From: Nitrosomonadales bacterium
GTDB lineage: Bacteria > Pseudomonadota > Gammaproteobacteria > Burkholderiales > Gallionellaceae
DNA: 64,000 nt
Assembly (NCBI GenBank): GCA_016716325.1
Contig: JADJWO010000001.1
Span: 558,001-622,000 of the forward strand
Reading direction: 5' to 3'
Shown here: piece after piece, positions 30,494 through 37,636 of the stretch
Numbering within the stretch: position 1 is the first letter of the stretch
How the letters are laid out: the number at the start of each line of letters is the position of its first letter
The notes under the pieces: model-generated
Told to the model about the DNA's origin: nothing
Databases searched by the model: none
The model's input: only the letters and a program-made list of their open reading frames with translations
Position numbers and translations under genes: made by a program

Positions 30494-30875
30494 TCCGAAC
30501 GGTCAACACAAAACGCTGGGGATTATACGGGTATCGGCGAAAAAACCGCAGGCTGTCACAGGCCGGACGACACAGGATCATTCAGACCGGCACACCCCAT
30601 CAAACACGGCCGGCTTTGCACAACAGACCGCCCCGGTCATGTGCGGCATCGGGAATATGGAAAGCATCCGCCTGGCCCCTCAAGCGGATACACGAGAACT
30701 TGTGGCGATGGTCTGCTGCTCGGCCATTGCTGCCCTTAGCCGTCTCCCCCTAACACGTCCGCTTTTTGAAAAGCAGACGTAAACGTAACGCGCATAATTG
30801 CCGCCTCAAATCGGAAGCAATATCCGCCTACGAATTTCGGGGCGCACCAAACAATGAATCAATGAGGATTACTTT
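30494..30875. other. Gap without a gene, left edge of accessory region
   Basis: About 380 bases separate nagZ from the E1-like gene. I see no supported coding frame. The gap holds a copy of a dispersed repeat near 30715-30763 and an imperfect inverted repeat around CGTCCGCTTTTTGAAAAGCA (30757-30776). An 11-A run on the minus strand lies at the end of the E1 gene (near 30880-30892). Composition shifts toward AT here. Confidence 0.6.
30715..30763 (+). repeat. Dispersed intergenic repeat, copy 1
   Basis: CTGCTCGGCCATTGCTGCCC followed about 17 bases later by AACACGTCCGCT. The same pair of blocks recurs at 35709-35756, in weaker form at 46413-46467, and inverted at 47148-47196. Confidence 0.6.
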
Positions 30876-32240
30876 TTAATTTTTTTTTTTTTCGGGAAAG
30901 CCCGAGTCGATTAAGCTGCGATGTTTTACGCAAGAACAAGACGGCTCTGCATACCTGCTTGAGTTTGCCAAAGATTGGGGGCCCAAGAACAAGTTTCCAA
31001 TTGTGAATCGCTGAGAGTACCGCTTTTCAGGGTAAAGCAATGCCTTGAGAGCTTCCGCGATAACCATAGCAGCGGCGGCAGTGGCAACAAAGGGTGCAGA
31101 AGGTCTAAAACCATCTTCGGCATTTACCCCTAGTCGGCGAAGGCCCGCTTCAGAGACTACGGAGCAAATTGTACGTTTACTCTTGAGCATTTCTCTCAGC
31201 CATTCTTGTTTGCCTGGATCAGCTTCAATGATGTCTTGCTCAGTTAATAGGCGCCCTTGGTCAGACAAGGCAGATGAATGCAAACCAGTTAGTTGACGTT
31301 GTGTCTCGCGAATATCTTGCTTCTGCAATTTGAAGGAGCAAATCAGGCATGCCAATCCGTGATCGTCCAACCGATGCTGAATTACTGCGGCCCCCGTTTC
31401 ATTTATTCCTCCATCCACTATGATCGAAGGCCAGGCAAGTTGAGAATCGTGACGCGCTTGAACATCGTCCAGACCGTTCAATACCAAGTCTATGGCCATA
31501 GACTTTATTAATTCTGAACCAAGTGCCTCGTTGATGAGTGCCTTGTCCCCGGTTGCCTGCAATGCGCTATTTTGCATAAGCCATTGTGCCAATTGTTCAG
31601 CTTTCGAGTTTCCTATCCAGCCGGCCTTCTCCAGCAATACAGAGGTGCCATGGTTCTCATCTTGATAATCCTGTTTGTCGACGATGTGCAATCGACCCGC
31701 AACTGGTAATTGCGACATCAAGAGTGCAATGCCATTGCCAATTGCTCCAGCTCCAACCAGCAATGTGTTGGGCGCAGTAATAATGTTTGGAAGCAAGGGG
31801 CCAAGAGAATCGAACTCAGTGGAGTTTTCGAATAAAGATAGTTCGGCCTTTTCTAGTAATGGCGCTACGCTTGCGGGCACTCCGTATATGCGTTTGAAAA
31901 CTTCAGTAACCCCCAACGAGGCAGCAAATAAAGCTGCGATGGGATTGGGCTGTCCCATATCCGAGGGTAACTGTTTCGACCCAGACGAGATTCGTGCGAC
32001 CCAACCGTTTGAAGAAATCGTAGTCCATGGAAGCGAAGAATTAACATGGATACCAATATTAAGGATGGCATCAGCATGCTGAAAGGGTGAGGCTGAATCA
32101 GAAATAACAAATTGCGGCTGGCCTCGCAAATATGTGTCTGAGCAGCATTTTCTTGCCTCGGTTTCCAACTCGGCAAAGCCAGGTGGAATGCAAATAGTCA
32201 GCTTTCCGACGACGCGTACCAACAGCCTTAAGGAATCCAT
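30876..32240 (-). CDS. E1-like (ThiF family) adenylyltransferase of a ubiquitin-like system
   Basis: 454 residues. The first about 150 have no recognised motif. The rest is an E1/ThiF Rossmann domain: T-L-L-V-G-A-G-A-I-G-N-G (nucleotide loop, about 165), H-I-V-D-K-Q-D-Y, and late P-F-V-A-T-A-A-A-A-M-V-I-A-E-A-L-K typical of this family. It should adenylate the C-terminal Gly of the ubiquitin-like protein encoded first in the operon. Several Cys (I-C-S-F, I-C-S-V-V) could be the thioester site; I cannot say which. It is last in the ubl-E2-JAMM-small ORF-E1 operon. It ends in a Lys-rich tail in an A-tract. Confidence 0.85.
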   Translation of the reverse strand: MDSLRLLVRVVGKLTICIPPGFAELETEARKCCSDTYLRGQPQFVISDSASPFQHADAILNIGIHVNSSLPWTTISSNGWVARISSGSKQLPSDMGQPNPIAALFAASLGVTEVFKRIYGVPASVAPLLEKAELSLFENSTEFDSLGPLLPNIITAPNTLLVGAGAIGNGIALLMSQLPVAGRLHIVDKQDYQDENHGTSVLLEKAGWIGNSKAEQLAQWLMQNSALQATGDKALINEALGSELIKSMAIDLVLNGLDDVQARHDSQLAWPSIIVDGGINETGAAVIQHRLDDHGLACLICSFKLQKQDIRETQRQLTGLHSSALSDQGRLLTEQDIIEADPGKQEWLREMLKSKRTICSVVSEAGLRRLGVNAEDGFRPSAPFVATAAAAMVIAEALKALLYPEKRYSQRFTIGNLFLGPQSLANSSRYAEPSCSCVKHRSLIDSGFPEKKKN

Positions 32241-32266
32241 AAAACACCAAAGGCCATTTTGGGTTT

Positions 32267-32395
32267 TCAGTGCGTCACGCTCCCCATTAATACAACGGAT
32301 TTAGCAAAGACTTGCTCTGCATTTATCGACTCCCCTACCAATGATTTAGCTACCCCCAAGTATCTGCTGGATGCTTTGTTATAGTCGATGTTCAT
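32267..32395 (-). CDS. Small ORF (42 aa) between JAMM peptidase and E1
   Basis: The ATG at 32395 overlaps the JAMM gene stop in an ATGA, and TGA ends it 26 bases before the E1 start. The peptide begins M-N-I-D-Y-N-K-A and ends V-T-H; it has hydrophobic spacing compatible with one or two amphipathic helices (around S-L-V-G-E and V-F-A-K-S-V-V-L-M). It fills an otherwise unexplained gap in a tight operon and codon use looks normal. No family recognised. It could be a structural small protein, a remnant of a larger gene, or chance. Confidence 0.5.
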   Translation of the reverse strand: MNIDYNKASSRYLGVAKSLVGESINAEQVFAKSVVLMGSVTH

Positions 32396-32901
32396 GCCGG
32401 AACCTCACAAATTAGTTTGGTGGCTCGGCTAGCCGTAACTTTGATTCGTCGCTCAGCAGCTACCCGATTCATTTTTATGTATTCACGCCCTTCAAACACA
32501 TGAATTCCACACTCGCCAAGAGTCGTGCCTGGGCGCTGAGCATAATGGGGGCAAACTACAGACAGGTAATTGGGAACGCGAATCCCTTGATTTACATCGA
32601 GCTGAGATAAATCAGTGAAAGTTCTCGGGTGAGAGTGAATTTGCCCGACGAGATACCGATCAAGCTGCTCTGATAGATCAGTCAGTTTGGACATGGCGCG
32701 CATCGACAGCCTCATATGAAGAGGCGAAGTGCTGAACCCAGGCCCTGTAACTTCGATAATGTGCGTGACTTGAATTTCAGCTCCGGTTGCTTTGCCCAGC
32801 CAAAGTGCGAGTCCTTCATTGCCTATTGCACCGTGTGGGCGCATGACATCAATAGATTTTTGCAGCAAATCTTCAGGTAATAGCCAATGGCATTCGTTCA
32901 T
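32392..32901 (-). CDS. JAMM/JAB (Mov34-like) metallopeptidase
   Basis: 169 residues. The zinc motif is complete: H-S-H-P-R-T-F-T-D-L-S-Q-L-D fits H-x-H-x10-D, and the upstream Glu is present in G-N-E-G-L-A-L-W (about residue 29). Prokaryotic JAB peptidases in such operons trim or remove ubiquitin-like proteins. Its start overlaps the E2-like stop by one base (TAATG), and its own stop overlaps the small ORF start. It is cytoplasmic with no extra domain. Confidence 0.88.
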   Translation of the reverse strand: MNECHWLLPEDLLQKSIDVMRPHGAIGNEGLALWLGKATGAEIQVTHIIEVTGPGFSTSPLHMRLSMRAMSKLTDLSEQLDRYLVGQIHSHPRTFTDLSQLDVNQGIRVPNYLSVVCPHYAQRPGTTLGECGIHVFEGREYIKMNRVAAERRIKVTASRATKLICEVPA

Positions 32902-33341
32902 TACCGCCCCCTTCCAGAATAAGTTTTATCGAGCGAAATTTGCAGATTGAGTAGTGCAAACTGTACCGGCGCATCTACTTTTGGGAACGAATTCTTTGAT
33001 GAATTCGCCCATTCTGGATGAAGCCGATGTCCTTCAGCAGTCCAAGGCAGGCATGCGTCAAAACTGCTAGGACGAAAGCCAAAACATTGAGGCCAGGCCG
33101 AAGCAACATTTTCGGCACCACTATTCAGGTCGACGAATTTCAATGAGGGTGGGGCAAATAAGTCTGCCCAACGTAAATGTGCTTTATATAGTTCAGTAGG
33201 CTTGCTTTTTGGGTGCATCACCGCAAAAAGCCCGAGCGGGGCAGTTACGTCCTGCTCGAGCTTCCAGCGGCTAGCTTCAGGCAAGCTACGAACTCCAAGC
33301 AATTCCTCACTGAAGAGGGCAAGTTCGAAGTCAGTAGCCAT
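32901..33341 (-). CDS. E2-like (UBC fold) conjugation protein, putative
   Basis: 146 residues. No strong single motif, but order and size fit prokaryotic E2 proteins: a beta-rich N-terminal part (P-L-G-L-F-A-V-M-H-P), a Pro-Pro turn (F-A-P-P-S-L), then Cys97 in D-A-C-L-P-W followed by a W and an H-P. This resembles the G-x-x-C-L-x-x-x active-site region of ubiquitin-conjugating enzymes. Another Cys is at 86. Located between the ubiquitin-like gene (3-base gap) and the JAMM gene (1-base overlap). The role is inferred mainly from context. Confidence 0.65.
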   Translation of the reverse strand: MATDFELALFSEELLGVRSLPEASRWKLEQDVTAPLGLFAVMHPKSKPTELYKAHLRWADLFAPPSLKFVDLNSGAENVASAWPQCFGFRPSSFDACLPWTAEGHRLHPEWANSSKNSFPKVDAPVQFALLNLQISLDKTYSGRGR

Positions 33342-33344
33342 GTT

Positions 33345-33653
33345 TCAGCCCTGTTCGAACTGCTCTAACAAGTCGAGCTTGATCTCGTGGCCTTCAGTCG
33401 CTAACTGTCCGAGCGTTTGAGACAGGTTCGTCAATTCAACACCGTCGTGTGAAAAGACATACACCTTTGTACCGTTTTCGACTGATCCCTCAACCAAATT
33501 AAAGAAGCTCAGCACACGCTGCTTCAACGTGGCCAGAGTTTCATCGAGATTCGCATGGGAATCGACAAAGGGCTTTTGTGCGCCGATATAACGTACACGA
33601 ACCGCGATGGTGCTGTGATCGGCCTTATGGCCTTCTTTAGTTTTCGTAGTCAT
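33345..33653 (-). CDS. Ubiquitin-like modifier protein, putative
   Basis: 102 residues. After a charged tail of about 14 residues the sequence runs I-A-V-R-V-R-Y-I-G, a helix (L-D-E-T-L-A-T-L-K-Q-R-V-L), then K-V-Y-V-F-S-H-D-G and H-E-I-K-L-D-L-L. This beta-beta-alpha-beta-beta order is that of a single beta-grasp (ubiquitin-like) domain. The protein ends E-Q-F-E-Q-G with Gly as last residue, as required for activation by an E1. It is the first gene of the operon. The fold is inferred, not shown. Confidence 0.7.
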   Translation of the reverse strand: MTTKTKEGHKADHSTIAVRVRYIGAQKPFVDSHANLDETLATLKQRVLSFFNLVEGSVENGTKVYVFSHDGVELTNLSQTLGQLATEGHEIKLDLLEQFEQG

Positions 33654-34017
33654 ACATACCTTTCAATATCAAATAGATGTACAGCGTCGGCATTTGCCAG
33701 CGCGAGAAAGCACCTTGACAGCGGGGTATGTGTTACGGACAATGTGGTTTCCACACCGATCGATTGGCAGTAACTTTCGATCACCCGCAGCCGAGTGCAT
33801 TTATGTATTCGGCTGTTTTTATTTGTATTTCATAATTCTCTCCTTCCGTTAGTTTCTTGTTGTTGTAACAATCTGTATTTCAAGCGTCATTTCAGTTCAA
33901 AGCCTGTCGCATTTAAGCCGCAGGCCGATTCATTATTGACAGAAAGAAGTTTACAGAACGAGATGTATTGTGTCAATATGTAAACCGCAATGTAAACCAA
34001 TAAGTGAGGAGGACACG
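33654..34017. other. Divergent intergenic region, AT-rich
   Basis: About 360 bases between the ubiquitin-like operon and the XRE-ImmA gene, which diverge. It must hold both promoters. The sequence is markedly AT-rich. The ribosome site of the XRE gene (GAGGAGG) lies at its right end. I see no supported gene, and a short hydrophobic frame on the plus strand (33795-33983) lacks family features. Confidence 0.55.
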
Positions 34018-35085
34018 ATGATTGGTAAGAGACTAAAGCAAGCAAGAGATGCTTTGGGACTTTCCTTAAGGGGCTTGGAAGCGGCAATTCAAAACCAAGT
34101 CTCAGCGCAAGCCATTGGAAAATACGAGCGCGATGAGATGATGCCAAGCTCAACGATATTGCTCGCCTTAGCCAAGGTGCTGAATGTAACACCAGAGTAT
34201 CTACTTAGTACTCGCGAAATTGAGCTCGAAGGTGTCGACTTCAGAAAGGAGCCACATGCTGGAGCAAAAGAAGAGCGTGCAGTTCAGGCAGTTGTGTTGG
34301 ACAAAGTTGAGCGTTATCTCGAATTGGAGGAGTTGTTTCCGAGTGCAGATGAAAAATGGAGCTCTCCATTAAGGGATGAGTTCACAATTAGTTGTCTTGA
34401 TGATGTCGAAAAGGCAGCGGAAATGCTTCGTGAGATATGGAATCTTGGATCTGATCCAATTCCTCATATGGCAGAGTTGCTAGAGGAAAAGGGTATAAAA
34501 GTAGTAGCCCTTGATTTACCGGAAGAGGTTTCAGGGTCTAAAGCTTTTGTGAAAAGAAAGCGACAAGACAATGTTCCTGTTGTAGTCGTAAATCAAAAAC
34601 ATAATGGAGAGCGCCAGCGTTTTACGCTAGCGCATGAGCTGGCACATCTAGTTTTGCGATTTACCGAAATGAGTGGACTGGATGAGGAGAAGGCTGCAAA
34701 TCGTTTTGCAGGGGCATTCTTAATGGCTAAAGAAATGATGTTCCGCCTGCTTGGAACAAATCGCACTTCAATTTCACTTGGTGAGTTAGCTGAGTTGAAG
34801 AAGATTTTCAAAGTAAGTATTGCGGCCTTGGTCGTACGTTGCGGTCAGCTAGGAGTTTTAACGAAAGCAGCATATGGCCGTCTTTTTGAGCAGATCAAAG
34901 CCATGGGGTGGAATACTTCTTCGACGAGTGAGCCAAACAAATTTCCATCAGAAGTGCCACAGCGAATGGAAAGGCTCTGTTTAAGAGCGGTTGCTGAAGG
35001 TGCAATTTCTGAATCTAAGGCTGCTGAATTACTCCAGATCAGTGTGCGAAAGCTGGATCATTTATTAATGGCCCAAGGAGTATGA
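34018..35085 (+). CDS. XRE-family HTH plus ImmA/IrrE-type peptidase
   Basis: 355 residues from the ATG after a strong GAGGAGG site. The N-terminal 65 residues are a lambda-repressor-like HTH (I-G-K-R-L-K-Q-A-R-D, then S-A-Q-A-I-G-K-Y-E-R). The central part has the zinc peptidase motif L-A-H-E-L-A-H-L-V-L (about 203-212) followed by E-x-x-A-N-R-F-A-G-A-F-L, as in ImmA/IrrE. Such proteins cleave repressors in stress or mobile-element switches, or act as antitoxin-like partners (COG2856 class). It is followed 4 bases later by a PIN-domain gene, suggesting a pair. Codon use is AT-rich compared with core genes, a sign of transfer. Confidence 0.9.
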   Translation: MIGKRLKQARDALGLSLRGLEAAIQNQVSAQAIGKYERDEMMPSSTILLALAKVLNVTPEYLLSTREIELEGVDFRKEPHAGAKEERAVQAVVLDKVERYLELEELFPSADEKWSSPLRDEFTISCLDDVEKAAEMLREIWNLGSDPIPHMAELLEEKGIKVVALDLPEEVSGSKAFVKRKRQDNVPVVVVNQKHNGERQRFTLAHELAHLVLRFTEMSGLDEEKAANRFAGAFLMAKEMMFRLLGTNRTSISLGELAELKKIFKVSIAALVVRCGQLGVLTKAAYGRLFEQIKAMGWNTSSTSEPNKFPSEVPQRMERLCLRAVAEGAISESKAAELLQISVRKLDHLLMAQGV

Positions 35086-35089
35086 AGTC

Positions 35090-35581
35090 TTGGCCATTCT
35101 GGTTTCCGACACATCTGTTTTGATAGAACTTGAGCGAGGCGGTCTTCTGGAGCCTGCATTTTCATTCGGACTAATAATGGTTGTGCCGGACTTGCTTTAC
35201 CGGAATGAACTTGAAGGGGAGAACGGTCCCTATTTGCGCACACTTGGTTTAGGTGTGGTTTCGCTTACGCCCGATGAGGTTGCACTGGCTCAAGCGATCA
35301 TGGAGCATCGTCCTGCATTGTCGTTACCGGATTGCTTTGCTTTAAGTTGTGCTCTTCGGCAGGATCATGTGCTGGTAACGGGCGACCAGAAATTGAGGAG
35401 TGAAGCAAAAGCGCGTAACGCTGAAGTCTACGGCATGCTTTGGATTTTGGATCAGATGGAGTTAAGTGGAAAGTTCAGTTTCACACTGCTCTATGAGGGT
35501 CTTAGTAGGATATCCGCACACAAAAGGTGTCGTCTGCCGAAAGATGAAGTAGCGGCACGGTTATTGAGATGGACACATTGA
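35090..35581 (+). CDS. PIN-domain-like protein (putative toxin RNase)
   Basis: 163 residues. The PIN acidic residues are in place: D7 in V-S-D-T-S, Glu in N-E-L-E, Asp in L-P-D-C-F-A-L and Asp in T-G-D-Q-K-L-R. PIN domains are Mg-dependent RNases and the usual toxins of VapBC-type pairs. The start is TTG at 35090, immediately after the XRE-ImmA stop; there is no ATG near. The pairing of an ImmA/XRE gene with a PIN gene has been proposed as a toxin-antitoxin arrangement. Which protein neutralises which is inference. Confidence 0.75.
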   Translation: MAILVSDTSVLIELERGGLLEPAFSFGLIMVVPDLLYRNELEGENGPYLRTLGLGVVSLTPDEVALAQAIMEHRPALSLPDCFALSCALRQDHVLVTGDQKLRSEAKARNAEVYGMLWILDQMELSGKFSFTLLYEGLSRISAHKRCRLPKDEVAARLLRWTH

Positions 35582-35624
35582 GAGGAGTTTTCACTTGGCT
35601 CTTCTACGAAGAGTCCTGAACTAC

Positions 35625-35756
35625 TTCGCAAACGTCCGTTATCGTGTCTATAGCGGAAGTGCCATGTATTGCTCCTAAGGGCGGCTTTGGCCGATGACCC
35701 GCCGGTCTCTTGCTCGGCCATAGCTGACACCTAAAATTCTGACTCAAACGTCCGCT
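35625..35756 (+). repeat. Dispersed intergenic repeat, copy 2 (longest)
   Basis: Contains CTTGCTCGGCCATAGCTGAC (35709-35728) and AAACGTCCGCT (35746-35756), plus a further AAACGTCCGTTATCG near 35627 that may be a second unit. It shares its two core blocks with 30715-30763, 46413-46467 and 47148-47196. Noncoding; it fills the gap between the PIN gene and the unknown gene at 35809. Confidence 0.65.
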
Positions 35757-35808
35757 ACCCAACTCAAAGCCCACAATTAGTGCACCATACAACCGGCACG
35801 GACTTTAC

Positions 35809-37602
35809 CTATGCTGAGGGACTTTGGGCCGTTTGACTACGGCTCAAAAGACTATCGATTGCGGTTGCCACTGTTCCCAAGGCGTTGATGACGCCATCCA
35901 TGACGAAATCGAGTGCCCGTCCATAGCCTGCGTTAACGTTCGCTGTGTCAAAACCAAGGCGCTGCAGGGTCGTCAGACACTGCTCTACTGTCTCGTGCGC
36001 ATCGGCAATTCTGAGATCGTTGTTCAGGAACAAGGGGGCCATGGCTTCATTGCGGTCGTTCCAGCCCTCAGGCTCTTTGCCTGAGGCAAAGGCATCGCTT
36101 GCCTCCAGATGAGCATTCAGCCTTTCGATGACGTTCAGAAGTGCCTGCAGCAACTTGAGACTTCCAAGGTCCTTGATAGCCCCCCTCGGACACCCGGCAC
36201 GCTCCAACAATGATTTGAGGTGGCCGTTTGGAACGCGTTGCCACACCTCGTGCAAGCTCTTGCAGCGAGCCAGAAACATCTGTTGTGTCATGTCCAATGG
36301 AGCAACCTGGGCCAACCGACTGAGTGCCGGATAGGCCAACCAACCATTGCCTGCCACCTCTGCGCGATCAAAGCCGGTCAGTTCCGCTGCCGATTTGTTC
36401 TGCCCCACGGTTGCGCCGAGTGCGGAAAGGCTGTCGCCCAATCGTAGAAGCACATCAAGCAGCCGCTGCACCTTGGCAGCCACATGCTCTTCATTCAGGT
36501 CCACATGCGCCAATTCGTCCGGATCAACCGCGAATGATCGGGCATGCACAATCTCGCGATCTGGCTTCGGCTTGTACAACTCACGCATCGGCACTTGGAT
36601 CAGATTTCTTCCGACCCGCCGACATTCAGTGAAACTCCACTGCCCTCGGTATGACGGACTACAGTACCACTGCCTCCCAGCATGAACTGGCGTCGAGTCG
36701 TAGAAAGTACTCTGTTCGTACTTCTGGAGAAACCGATCGTCGAGATAGACCGGATCATGTCCCATCAGGGCATTCGCACGCGCGTGGGTCATGGGCTGAG
36801 CGTCACCGGGCCACAGAATGCCCTCAGCAGTCTGCTCTGGACAGAGTTCTGGCATCACCGCCTCGACCGAAGCCCAGAGTTGGAGCAGGAGCCCGCCCTT
36901 GTGCTCGCGAATGTCCAGTTCATACCAGGCAACCCCCTCGGAAGGCTTGAGGTCAACATGAGACTTTCCTCCCATAATAGCGCGGACTTCCGGGAGATCA
37001 GGTAGCTGGGCTGAGTAGTAGAAGACTCGCACACCTCGGGCACCACGTAACCAAAGGTAGCGACGGAGGTACTCATTCGACATGCGCCAACTGACGGTTC
37101 TCTTCAAGTTCCAATGGTAGTCGCTCGACACCTCGCCCTCGGCTACTCCGAACTCTGGAAGTCCCAAGTCATCGTAGACCAGACGTTGCTGATCGTTGCC
37201 GACGCAGCGGGGAGTCAGTCCAAGGCTCATCCAGACCTTCTCGGCCAGATTAAAAGTGTAGAACGAGCCATCACCCCACGCCGCGACTATGTAGTCATGA
37301 CCGGATATCGATGGGGAAAAATCAGCCGAACAGCCGCGCTTGTCGCCAACAGGAACGGAGTGCTCAACTACGCCATCTCCTGCTTCAGATAGAACTTCGA
37401 TGGGGTCATCATTCAGTCCGGAAACTACGGCCATCAGCAAATGCAGATGCTCGGCTTGTTCTCCATGTGGATCGGCTTCCTGCATGGAGGCCACTTCCAC
37501 AAATTGGCTTGGTGACAAGCCAACAGGTTCCAGCAAGGCACGAAGCCTTGGCGGCATGACATGACCCGGGATGGGGAATGTCGTTAGATAGTCAAATGAC
37601 AT
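35809..37602 (-). CDS. Unknown protein, 597 aa, paired with nuclease-like protein
   Basis: I do not recognise a family. From the ATG at 37602 (after GAGAAGAA) the protein has about 597 residues, is soluble and rich in Trp and Tyr in the N-terminal half (for example V-A-W-Y-E-L-D-I and the W-x-W patch around W-S-F-T-E-C). The C-terminal 250 residues are mostly helical (R-L-L-D-V-L-L-R-L-G-D-S-L). No catalytic motif is clear. It lies 34 bases after the 1077-residue gene, same strand, so both are probably one unit. A longer frame start at 37650 would overlap that gene. Confidence 0.6.
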   Translation of the reverse strand: MSFDYLTTFPIPGHVMPPRLRALLEPVGLSPSQFVEVASMQEADPHGEQAEHLHLLMAVVSGLNDDPIEVLSEAGDGVVEHSVPVGDKRGCSADFSPSISGHDYIVAAWGDGSFYTFNLAEKVWMSLGLTPRCVGNDQQRLVYDDLGLPEFGVAEGEVSSDYHWNLKRTVSWRMSNEYLRRYLWLRGARGVRVFYYSAQLPDLPEVRAIMGGKSHVDLKPSEGVAWYELDIREHKGGLLLQLWASVEAVMPELCPEQTAEGILWPGDAQPMTHARANALMGHDPVYLDDRFLQKYEQSTFYDSTPVHAGRQWYCSPSYRGQWSFTECRRVGRNLIQVPMRELYKPKPDREIVHARSFAVDPDELAHVDLNEEHVAAKVQRLLDVLLRLGDSLSALGATVGQNKSAAELTGFDRAEVAGNGWLAYPALSRLAQVAPLDMTQQMFLARCKSLHEVWQRVPNGHLKSLLERAGCPRGAIKDLGSLKLLQALLNVIERLNAHLEASDAFASGKEPEGWNDRNEAMAPLFLNNDLRIADAHETVEQCLTTLQRLGFDTANVNAGYGRALDFVMDGVINALGTVATAIDSLLSRSQTAQSPSA

Positions 37603-37636
37603 GTTTCTTCTCGTAGGGTTGAGGAAAACAGGACAT

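Noticed and set aside
33795..33983. 62-codon hydrophobic plus-strand frame in the ubl/XRE divergent gap
   Set aside because: No ribosome site, low-complexity AT-driven hydrophobic composition, and it occupies what must be promoter DNA.
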